From Sphingobacterium gobiense (GTDB taxonomy: Bacteria; Bacteroidota; Bacteroidia; Sphingobacteriales; Sphingobacteriaceae), in contig NZ_PVBS01000001.1 of the NCBI RefSeq assembly GCF_002980575.1, positions 1,612,001 to 1,676,000 of the forward strand: a DNA stretch of 64,000 nt, read 5' to 3'. This document shows positions 9,199-15,821 of this stretch, in pieces (positions within the stretch are counted from its first letter, which is position 1; each line of letters starts with the position of its first letter). A model generated the notes under the pieces. It saw only the letters and a list, made by a program, of their open reading frames with translations, ran no database searches and was not told where the DNA came from. A program made the position numbers and the translations under genes.

Positions 9199-9959
9199 AA
9201 AAGTTATCACTACAATTTTGTTTTTTGTTACTTATCAGCCTCTTCACATTTAGCAGTTGTCTGAAAGATAATGATGATGGTCCGTGGAATGACATGCCTG
9301 CAGCTGGCGTCATGTATTTCGTAAATAGTTTTCCTGATGCAACGTCTGGTTTACTGTATCAACTAGACGGCAACACCATTAGCAATCCGCTAAACGGTGT
9401 GCCCATGGTATTAGAATATCAAAAATTTTCTGGCGCCCAGTTATTACACCCAGGTAATCGCAAATTAACGATAAGGAATTACAACAACGGTCAAGACGTT
9501 TTAGCAGACACGACACTGACCATCAAGGTAGATAGCGGCTATACTTCTTTTGTATATGGAACAGCAGAACAACCTATATTTGCCCTGGCGCAGGATAAGG
9601 TTGTGGAAAACTTGGGAGAAAATGAATCCGGCATACGCTTCTTGAACTTAGCAAATGGTGTGGGCGCTGTAAATTTACTTATTGAAGGCGAAGATGAGCC
9701 ATTATACAATAATCGACCTATCGAAACAGGATCTTCAGTGGTAGCACACCAAGCTTTCCAAGCACAAACAAGCGGTACTTATACACTTAAGGTCACTGAT
9801 GCGAGTGGCAACGTACTGGCAACAAGAGAAGGAAGAGAATTAAAAAGAAGCGAATTGGTAAATGGCCAACGGTATCACGCTTATTATACCATTATGTTGA
9901 TAGGTAAAGCCGGCGACGAGAACACACCATTATATATTGGCGTGGTAGAACACCGCTGA
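9195..9959 (+). CDS. DUF4397 domain lipoprotein
   Basis: 254 residues from the ATG at 9195, which gives a clean lipoprotein signal: basic MKK, a hydrophobic stretch and lipobox FSSC at about residue 20. An acidic linker (LKDNDDGPWND) precedes beta-strands of the DUF4397 type (GVMYFVNSFPDATSGLLYQL; IRFLNLANGVGAVNLLIEG), two sandwich-like repeats about 100 residues apart. DUF4397 proteins are envelope proteins of unknown function. The longer frame from 9147 lacks a signal at its start, so the internal ATG is preferred. It could be transcribed on its own; a 104-base gap separates it from the exporter. Confidence 0.75.
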   Translation: MKKLSLQFCFLLLISLFTFSSCLKDNDDGPWNDMPAAGVMYFVNSFPDATSGLLYQLDGNTISNPLNGVPMVLEYQKFSGAQLLHPGNRKLTIRNYNNGQDVLADTTLTIKVDSGYTSFVYGTAEQPIFALAQDKVVENLGENESGIRFLNLANGVGAVNLLIEGEDEPLYNNRPIETGSSVVAHQAFQAQTSGTYTLKVTDASGNVLATREGRELKRSELVNGQRYHAYYTIMLIGKAGDENTPLYIGVVEHR

Positions 9960-10090
9960 TTATCTTTTGACATGCAGTAGAGATGCAAACCCAAAGGGAA
10001 ACCCTGCATCTCTACCTATACAATTAGGATTATAAGTACACAAAAAACAGATTGTTTTTTTATCTTTAAAAAACAAATAATCCTATTCAT

Positions 10091-11050
10091 ATGAACAAAG
10101 TAACGTTTTTTATCTGTTTTTATCTTTTATTGGGAGCTTCAGGTGTATCCGCACAACAGAACCCCGTTTTCCCAGGATGGTATGCGGATCCCGAAGGCAT
10201 TATATATGATAATACGTATTGGATTTTTCCGACCTACTCCGCCCCTTACGAAGAACAAGTGTTTTTCGATGCTTTTTCCTCTAAAGATTTAGTCAACTGG
10301 GAAAAACACCCGCGCATTATTGACACCTCAGAAGTAAAATGGGCCAACAAGGCCATGTGGGCACCGAGTATTATAGAGAAAGACGGGAAATATTATTTTT
10401 TCTTTAGCGCAAATGACGTCCACGAAGGAGAAATCGGCGGTATAGGTGTATCCGTTGCCGACAGGCCAGAAGGTCCATATAAAGATTTGTTGGGGAAACC
10501 GTTGATCAACGAGATTGTCCATGGCGCACAACCTATTGACCAATTTGTTTTTAAAGATAAAGACGGACAATATTATATGTTTTATGGAGGTTGGCGTCAT
10601 TGTAATGTAGTGAAATTAAGCAATGACTTCAAAAGCTTAGTGCCTTTTGAGGACGGCAACATTTATAAAGAAGTAACACCTGAAAATTATGTAGAAGGCC
10701 CCTTCATGTTTATCCGAAACAACAAATACTATTTTATGTGGTCAGAAGGCGGTTGGACCGGACCAGATTATAAAGTCGCTTATGCTATATCAGACAGCCC
10801 TTTTGGTCCGTTTGAACGTATTGGAACTATTTTGGAACAAGACGAGGATATTGCTAAAGGCGCAGGGCATCATTCGGTTATCAAAATCCCGAACGAAGAC
10901 ACCTATTATATTGTTTACCATCGCAGACCTTTAAATAAAACTGGAGCCAACGAACGGGAAACCTGTATTGACCGTATGACGTTCGACGAACAAGGCTATA
11001 TCAATCCGGTAAAAATGACGGTTGAAGGGGTAAAACATGTTTTACGTTAA
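10091..11050 (+). CDS. glycoside hydrolase family 43 enzyme, exported
   Basis: 319 residues with a signal peptide (about 1-21, ending VSAQQ). The five-bladed propeller of GH43 is visible with its three catalytic regions: base Asp in PGWYADPEGIIYD (about 33), pKa-modulating Asp in KAMWAPSIIEKDGKYYFFFSA, and acid Glu in ENYVEGPFMFIRNNKYYFMWS. GH43 enzymes are inverting alpha-L-arabinofuranosidases or beta-xylosidases acting on plant arabinan and xylan. No carbohydrate-binding module or SusCD pair is attached; it is an isolated gene with a terminator hairpin directly behind. The exact specificity cannot be read from sequence. Confidence 0.88.
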   Translation: MNKVTFFICFYLLLGASGVSAQQNPVFPGWYADPEGIIYDNTYWIFPTYSAPYEEQVFFDAFSSKDLVNWEKHPRIIDTSEVKWANKAMWAPSIIEKDGKYYFFFSANDVHEGEIGGIGVSVADRPEGPYKDLLGKPLINEIVHGAQPIDQFVFKDKDGQYYMFYGGWRHCNVVKLSNDFKSLVPFEDGNIYKEVTPENYVEGPFMFIRNNKYYFMWSEGGWTGPDYKVAYAISDSPFGPFERIGTILEQDEDIAKGAGHHSVIKIPNEDTYYIVYHRRPLNKTGANERETCIDRMTFDEQGYINPVKMTVEGVKHVLR

Positions 11051-11059
11051 TGTTCCATA

Positions 11060-11086
11060 AAGAAGGTTTTCTTCTTCATTTTTTCT
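11060..11086 (+). terminator. rho-independent terminator after the GH43 gene
   Basis: AAGAAG (11060-11065), loop GTTTT, CTTCTT (11071-11076), then CATTTTTTCTT. A short stem followed by a T-run, 10 bases past the stop codon. Confidence 0.55.
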
Positions 11087-11349
11087 TGATAAAAAACGAA
11101 GCAAAAAATCAAGGCTGAGTATGGTTCGGCTATCTTTTCTTGTCTATTCCTAAACAGAATTGAACTCGTTTCACTCAAACAAAATTCTGTTTTTTACGGA
11201 ATAGCCGGCGCAAAGACGACCGCCGAATAATACAAGGCCGATTTACTCCGCTTGGCCGCTCGTCACTATTGATCGCGTTAGCTTCCGCCATTCCTCTCCA
11301 TTGGAGAGGTGCCCGTTTAACGGGCGGGGTGGTCTGTACGATCCCTTAG
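11087..11349. other. intergenic region between convergent genes, no gene seen
   Basis: About 260 bases between the GH43 terminator and the response-regulator stop. No supported reading frame. The only structure is the paired palindrome at 11293-11325, listed separately. Confidence 0.6.
11293..11325. repeat. double palindromic intergenic unit
   Basis: Two perfect hairpins side by side: CCTCTCC-ATT-GGAGAGG (11293-11309) and GCCCGTT-T-AACGGGC (11311-11325), followed by GGGGTGGT. Similar GC-rich 'CCTCTCC...GGAGAGG' units are widespread between genes in Bacteroidota genomes. A related single unit is at 14394-14414. It may act as a bidirectional terminator between the convergent genes. Confidence 0.6.
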
Positions 11350-12009
11350 CTAATCTAATTTTACAAATCCATTTTTGATAGCATACATCGCCAAGCCAGT
11401 TCGAGTTTTGAGCTGCAGTTTTTCACACACGGCATTACGGTAACCTTCTACCGTACGAACACTGACACACATCTCGTCTGCTATTTCCGCATAGCTCTTT
11501 TCGGAACAGATCTGCTTGAGAAATTCCGTTTCGCGGTCGGTGAGCTTGATAAAGGTACGAATGTCGCCTTCCTCGGTCAAGGTCTGAATGGATAGCAGCA
11601 CCTTGCGGGTAATCAGTTCGTTGAAGAAATAGCCTATCGTCAGCACTTCTTCAAATGCCCGTTTGAGTTCACTGGGTTCTGCGTCTTTAAGCACATAGCC
11701 TTTGGCTCCATGCCGGATCATTTTGATGATAGCCGATTCGGCATCCATGGTGCTGAGTGCAAGGGTTTTGACCGTCGGACGGTTGATCCGTAACCACTCA
11801 GCCGTCGCATAGCCGTCCATTTCGGGCATACTGATATCGAGCAGGACAATGTCGGGCAATTGCTCCGCTTGCAAGCGATGGATCAAATCCCTTCCATTGG
11901 AAGCTTCCAAGATGACTTGGTAACCCAGAAAGCAATTGATGAGTCCGGCCAATCCCTTTCGGAAAAGAGCATGATCATCCACGATGGCGATATGTTTAGT
12001 ATTAGTCAT
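11350..12009 (-). CDS. NarL/LuxR-type response regulator
   Basis: 219 residues from the ATG at 12009. The receiver domain (1-120) has the acidic pair in VDDH, phosphoacceptor Asp58 in IVLLDISMPEMDG and the downstream Lys in GAKGYVLKDA. A LuxR helix-turn-helix follows (about 150-215: LTDRETEFLKQICSEKSYAE, then MCVSVRTVEGYRNAVCEKL). I chose the ATG at 12009 because it starts MTNTKHIAIVDDH; the longer frame lies inside the kinase gene. It overlaps the kinase stop by 8 bases, so the two are translationally coupled. It is the output of the four-gene signalling operon beginning at 14188; targets are unknown. Confidence 0.93.
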   Translation of the reverse strand: MTNTKHIAIVDDHALFRKGLAGLINCFLGYQVILEASNGRDLIHRLQAEQLPDIVLLDISMPEMDGYATAEWLRINRPTVKTLALSTMDAESAIIKMIRHGAKGYVLKDAEPSELKRAFEEVLTIGYFFNELITRKVLLSIQTLTEEGDIRTFIKLTDRETEFLKQICSEKSYAEIADEMCVSVRTVEGYRNAVCEKLQLKTRTGLAMYAIKNGFVKLD

Positions 12010-12784
12010 AAGGAATGTATAATATAATAGTTGTACCTTCCCCAGAAGCGCTGTTGATGTCAACGTGACCACCCATGAGCGCCGCTCGGGTTTTAATATT
12101 TTGCAGACCGAGGCCCCCTGTTCCAGTTTTTTCGATATCAAAACCGAGACCATTGTCGCGAATACAGATGCTTAACCCACTGTCTGCAAAGTCAAACAAA
12201 ACTTCTATTTCGGTCGCCTGCGCGTGTTTCAAAATATTTTGTAGACTTTCCTGTACGATTCGAAAAGCAATCGCCTTGCTCTGCTCAGGCAACGTACGCT
12301 CCACGCCTTCTGTACGCAAATAACACTGCATCAAACCATTGCGGCCGATGCGCTGCAGTTCCTGACTAACGGCCTGCGTCAACGGTATCCATTGCAACCG
12401 TTCACTACTCAAGCTTTTCGCGATGTCACGCAGATCGGTCATGGCCTGCCCTACATTCGACTTGATATCCTCAAGCAAATCCTTGTCGACAGCAGTGGTT
12501 TGCCCGGCAATATTAAGTTGTACTTTCGCTAAACTCAGCAATTGCCCTACGTTATCGTGTATCTCCCGGCTGATGGAATCAAAGGTTTCCTCTTGCATTT
12601 CCAGCCGCGACTCCAACAATTGCTTCTGGTACGCTTCAGACATCGCCTTCTTCTCTTCCCTGTATCGGAATTTGCGCCGCTGATGGTTGAACATAATCAA
12701 TACCATTACGCACAGCAAGGCCATGAACAGTACAACCACCGTAATGATGACGGCTAAGATCTCTTGGTAATGGTCAACTGGCAT
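12002..12784 (-). CDS. sensor histidine kinase of the HisKA_3 type
   Basis: 260 residues: one N-terminal transmembrane helix (about 9-32), a coiled linker (34-65), HisKA_3 dimerisation helix with phospho-acceptor His76 in SREIHDNVGQLL, and a C-terminal HATPase domain with N-box (QESLQNILKHA) and G-boxes (IRDNGLGFDIEKTGTGGLGLQNI). There is almost no periplasmic part, so it cannot sense an external ligand by itself; the signal probably comes from the 7-TM protein encoded just upstream, whose gene overlaps this one by 31 bases. It would phosphorylate the adjacent NarL-type regulator. Confidence 0.92.
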   Translation of the reverse strand: MPVDHYQEILAVIITVVVLFMALLCVMVLIMFNHQRRKFRYREEKKAMSEAYQKQLLESRLEMQEETFDSISREIHDNVGQLLSLAKVQLNIAGQTTAVDKDLLEDIKSNVGQAMTDLRDIAKSLSSERLQWIPLTQAVSQELQRIGRNGLMQCYLRTEGVERTLPEQSKAIAFRIVQESLQNILKHAQATEIEVLFDFADSGLSICIRDNGLGFDIEKTGTGGLGLQNIKTRAALMGGHVDINSASGEGTTIILYIPYD

Positions 12785-13407
12785 ATAAAGGCATAGGTAA
12801 ACAGGGAATACATCACAATATTAGAAATTTGTAAAGGGATCCACAGTAGCGTCGCCAAGTTAGCATGATATTCGGTTAAAAAACGGTACATCCCCATATA
12901 GGGTACACTACAGACATAAAAGAAAATCAAACCAATAGCAATCCAAAAAGTACCATTAAACCGCAGCATCATAGGTTCGTCTGCCGCTAATAATTGATAG
13001 CAGTAGATGACTGCCCAGAGAATTGTACACACACCTCCCGATATAAACACATAGCTATTCCATTCGTCCATCTGGAAAACAAAGAACATCAGAAAATACC
13101 AGCATACCGGATACAAGTATAGAAAAATCTGCATGATTTTCCGAAAAACACGAGATTTAACGAGTTGTCGAAAATAGTAAGCAAATGCTAGATATTGTAC
13201 AAGATGAAAAAAGTTATAGATATGTACGCTTGTCGTCTCTGATGAGAACTCAGTTTTGTAAAAAACGCTCCACTCTACCAAACCGGTGTACAGTACCACA
13301 AGGGCGACAACTTGAACAGGCGAAGAATGTCTTCGCTTTAGGCTAACGATGGCCGTCAATGCAGCCATCGTTAATACTCCGAGATAAATATAATACACGA
13401 GGTTCAT
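12754..13407 (-). CDS. seven-helix integral membrane protein, candidate sensor
   Basis: 217 residues with about seven predicted membrane helices (for example YYIYLGVLTMAALTAIVSL, VQVVALVVLYTGLVEWSVFY, YNFFHLVQYLAFAYYF, LWIPLQISNIVMYSLFTYAF) and very short loops. It has no enzyme motif. The gene overlaps the histidine kinase start by 31 bases and follows the 255-residue cytosolic protein by 13, so all four are one operon. Inference: a membrane receptor half of a split two-component sensor, by analogy with 7TM-type sensor modules. I do not recognise the family with certainty. Confidence 0.75.
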   Translation of the reverse strand: MNLVYYIYLGVLTMAALTAIVSLKRRHSSPVQVVALVVLYTGLVEWSVFYKTEFSSETTSVHIYNFFHLVQYLAFAYYFRQLVKSRVFRKIMQIFLYLYPVCWYFLMFFVFQMDEWNSYVFISGGVCTILWAVIYCYQLLAADEPMMLRFNGTFWIAIGLIFFYVCSVPYMGMYRFLTEYHANLATLLWIPLQISNIVMYSLFTYAFICQLTITKRS

Positions 13408-13420
13408 CGGACAACGTATT

Positions 13421-14188
13421 TTACTTAACTGGGTCTATATTTCGAGGAGGAGGAGGAGGAACAGGCCGCCCACTATTCAAACCACTATCCAGTATTCCTT
13501 CTTGTGCTTCTCGTGTTGATCTATATCTATCCGGGTCAATTTCCTCAAAGGAGGTATCTTTCCCATCCTTTACGTAAGTAAACATCACCGAAAGCCGTTG
13601 TAAATATTTCGGCACTTGCCCCCTGCGCAAAAACCTGCCTTCCGTCGCCTTATCGGCATAGGAAATCAACTGAACTTTTAAGCTGTTAATCCTGTCTTTC
13701 TCTGCCTGATACTTAAATTCGCCCAATATTTCCGTAATGGTTTCTTTGTCAAAAAAGACATACTCCGTTTCTGTATAACCATCATCGGTGGATTCATGCA
13801 GTAGTGTCGCCGTATCATTCTGGTAATTGTTACGCAGGGCATGCGCTTTTTCAAGCGTAATGGTTTCAAATGCTCCCTTCGTATTCAGTATATAATACGT
13901 CTCGGGTAGGTTCGACCATTGTTTAACGCCGGCGAAGAGCAACACGACATCGGGCTCCCCCTTAGTTGCGGCACCGAAGTATACTGCCAAGTTGCCGCTT
14001 TTTTCGATGAGTTTTTCAATGTCCACAATGAACGCCTTTATATCGCGTATGATAAAACTCTCCGGAGCCTTGATCCTGGCATCTAGCTTTTCAAGCATCG
14101 GTTTTTTCTTCGTCTTATACCAATTTTGTCTTGCGTCGCCCACGTGTGTAGGAATAAATGTCCTCGTTGGAAGCTTTTGTTGGTCCAT
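13421..14188 (-). CDS. hypothetical cytosolic protein with a polyproline tail
   Basis: 255 residues, no signal peptide and no membrane helix. The body is mixed alpha/beta with charged helices (IIRDIKAFIVDIEKLIEKSG; QAEKDRINSLKVQLISYADKA). The C-terminal 40 residues are disordered and end in PVPPPPPRN, a short polyproline run unusual for a bacterial cytosolic protein and suggestive of protein-protein contact. It is the first gene of the operon with the 7-TM protein, kinase and response regulator. No family is recognised; a regulatory partner of the signalling system is possible. Confidence 0.65.
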   Translation of the reverse strand: MDQQKLPTRTFIPTHVGDARQNWYKTKKKPMLEKLDARIKAPESFIIRDIKAFIVDIEKLIEKSGNLAVYFGAATKGEPDVVLLFAGVKQWSNLPETYYILNTKGAFETITLEKAHALRNNYQNDTATLLHESTDDGYTETEYVFFDKETITEILGEFKYQAEKDRINSLKVQLISYADKATEGRFLRRGQVPKYLQRLSVMFTYVKDGKDTSFEEIDPDRYRSTREAQEGILDSGLNSGRPVPPPPPRNIDPVK

Positions 14189-14618
14189 AATTATGATACT
14201 TTATAATATAAAAAAAATAATGTTAGTTAAACTATAGCTCCAAGATACAAGATTATTTTATGGTTTTACAAGAACCACCAAAAATAATGATAACTGAGGT
14301 TGTTAAATTACAAGATAAAATACGCTCCCCATCATTTTAAAAGGACATTTTCTTACTTCAGAAATTTTATTGACTTTTTCCAAATACCGTAATCCCCCTC
14401 TCAACAGGAGGGGGATTTCACGGGGGGGGAAATGCCGCGATTCCACGCTTGATGCACATAGTGCAATGGAGATAACTTTGCTTATATCAAATGAAGAGAT
14501 AGCGCGTATTAGCCGGGGACAAGCTAAAAAATGCTATGCGATGAAATGGATAACGAACCAATACTTTAAAAGACATGAAAACGAAATCACTTTACCACAA
14601 TGTAAAAAGCGAATCTCC
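14189..14618. other. 430-base intergenic region
   Basis: The left part (14189-14390) is AT-rich and should hold the promoter of the minus-strand signalling operon; TATCTTGG on the minus strand near 14251-14258 is one base off the -7 consensus. A palindromic unit lies at 14394-14414. On the plus strand an ATG at 14466 opens a frame (MEITLLISNEEIARISRGQA and on) that looks like the N-terminus of a small helix-turn-helix protein, but past 14618 it runs antisense into the S24 repressor gene; it may be a truncated remnant. Confidence 0.45.
14394..14414. repeat. palindromic intergenic unit, related to 11293-11325
   Basis: CCCCCT, a 9-base loop and AGGGGG, followed by ATTTCACGGGGGGG. It has the same lay-out as the first half of the unit at 11293 (C/T-rich arm, short loop, G/A-rich arm, then a G-run) but a different sequence, as expected for the common Bacteroidota intergenic palindromes. 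Confidence 0.4.
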
Positions 14619-15233
14619 TCAAATAGAAATCATGGAGAGAATACCTTTTACCTTGTATACCGCCTTAACATCGGCTTTGCTCATGATGATATCATCAAAA
14701 TTCTGGGCATTCTTCGCTACCAGCCGCCAGCTTTTATCATCCATTCCGCGAACATATCTAACAACATTCATGCGAGAAGAAAGAATAAGATATATATCAC
14801 CGAAAACGACAGCTTCCTTGTCTACCTTTTTGACAAACACCACACTTCCGTTGGCGATTTCCGGAATCATGGCGTCCCCAGGATTAACGAAGGCAAAGTC
14901 GCTGCCCGCTAAAATGGGAATCTCCAGCTCATCCGTAACTGGAAGTGTCGTCAGATCAGCTCCAAAGGCATCCAGATCAATGCTGTACAAAGGGATCTTA
15001 GCTAGGCTGGCACCCGAGGCAAGCATTTGCCCTTCGCCCGTTAGCAACCAAGTTTCGGTGATCTCTGGAAAGCGATCGACGATGATACTTGCCAGATTTT
15101 TACTGATCGAATAGTTTCCCTTTTTTATCTGGTATAATCTTTCGGCTCTATTGAGACCGATTTCCCTTGCAAAGGAATTGACATTTAATCCAAAATATTG
15201 TACAACCCGATCTAATCTTGCCCAATCTGACAT
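14619..15233 (-). CDS. XRE/S24-type repressor with inactive peptidase domain
   Basis: 204 residues from the ATG at 15233 (the longer frame adds 14 residues with no domain). An N-terminal helix-turn-helix (about 4-60: RLDRVVQYFGLNVNSFAREI) is joined to a C-terminal S24/LexA-like domain (about 105-204). The nucleophile motif GDSM is here GDAM (Ala121), and the general-base Lys of the family is Arg159 in NVVRYVRG, so self-cleavage should be impossible. Such proteins normally repress phage or mobile-element genes until cleaved with RecA help; this one may instead respond to a ligand or partner protein. It is divergent from a small AT-rich gene and a surface-protein operon. Confidence 0.88.
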   Translation of the reverse strand: MSDWARLDRVVQYFGLNVNSFAREIGLNRAERLYQIKKGNYSISKNLASIIVDRFPEITETWLLTGEGQMLASGASLAKIPLYSIDLDAFGADLTTLPVTDELEIPILAGSDFAFVNPGDAMIPEIANGSVVFVKKVDKEAVVFGDIYLILSSRMNVVRYVRGMDDKSWRLVAKNAQNFDDIIMSKADVKAVYKVKGILSMISI

Positions 15234-15276
15234 ATTCAAAATTCTATTTGTATAAAGATATAAAACATCATGCACA

Positions 15277-15342
15277 ATTTACAAATTTCAAGCCAAAACA
15301 TAAATATTGGCACAAAGACAATAATTAATTGCAAATTTACAA
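15277..15342. promoter_or_regulatory. two ATTTACAA sites between the S24 gene and the divergent genes
   Basis: The octamer ATTTACAA occurs at 15277-15284 and 15335-15342, and again at 15744-15751 before the surface lipoprotein gene. The minus-strand element TAAATTTG (complement of 15332-15339) matches the -7 consensus and would serve the S24 gene, so the second octamer overlaps a promoter. Candidate operators for the S24-type regulator; the region is AT-rich, so chance occurrence is possible. Confidence 0.35.
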
Positions 15343-15349
15343 TTTATTA

Positions 15350-15381
15350 TTGCTTTTATAATAACAATTCAATTATCTTTG
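15350..15381 (+). promoter_or_regulatory. promoter divergent from the S24 repressor gene
   Basis: TTG at 15350-15352, 21-base spacer and TATCTTTG at 15374-15381 match the Bacteroidota consensus exactly. The expected transcript starts near 15388 and carries an 80-base leader before the ATG at 15471. Confidence 0.65.
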
Positions 15382-15470
15382 CACGCAAACACAATCAAAA
15401 AAATAATGTATTACTCGTAAAAGAAAAGAAAATAATCCTTCAAATACCAACTATTGATAACCTATTAGCT

Positions 15471-15698
15471 ATGGATCCAGTTAGAAACACAAAAGATGAA
15501 AAAAGTATAAATAAAATCACAAAAAAAGAAGTAATGAACTTATTATCAATAAATAAAATACCAATAAAAGATGAAGATTATGTAAAAGAACACCTCATTA
15601 TAGAAAAGAAAAGTAAGACAGATTATTATGAAATTAAGGTAACAGACATCGATGAGTCGACATATGTCTTCCAGATTGAATTAAAAACGTACCCGTAA
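15471..15698 (+). CDS. small AT-rich hypothetical protein
   Basis: 75 residues from the ATG at 15471, highly charged and Lys/Ile-rich (MDPVRNTKDEKSINKITKK and on), with two short strands near the C-terminus (DYYEIKVTDIDESTYVFQIE). The open frame extends upstream to 15270 but that part overlaps the promoter, so the internal ATG is preferred. Base composition is more AT-rich than the neighbours, a sign of horizontal origin. It is transcribed divergently from the S24-type repressor by a strong promoter, as Cro-like or anti-repressor genes are, but no family is recognised. Confidence 0.5.
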   Translation: MDPVRNTKDEKSINKITKKEVMNLLSINKIPIKDEDYVKEHLIIEKKSKTDYYEIKVTDIDESTYVFQIELKTYP

Positions 15699-15736
15699 AA
15701 AATTAAATTTAAAAAATATTTGTATTACAATATTAT

Positions 15737-15752
15737 ATTGTATATTTACAAT
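15737..15752. promoter_or_regulatory. palindrome overlapping a weak promoter of the surface-lipoprotein operon
   Basis: ATTGTA-TATT-TACAAT has perfect 6-base arms and contains the third ATTTACAA octamer (15744-15751). TATATTTA at 15741-15748, one base off the -7 consensus, lies within it, with TTG at 15720-15722 (18-base spacer). A repressor bound here would block the promoter. Confidence 0.4.
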
Positions 15753-15821
15753 CAAATTAACAAACAAGTTTCGAGATGAAGTAGGAATTAACCGATCTCA
15801 AATTAATTAATAAAAACAGAT

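Noticed and set aside
14466..14912. A full 148-codon plus-strand gene
   Set aside because: Two-thirds of it is antisense to the S24 repressor gene, whose domains are clear; only the first 50 codons could be real, as a remnant.
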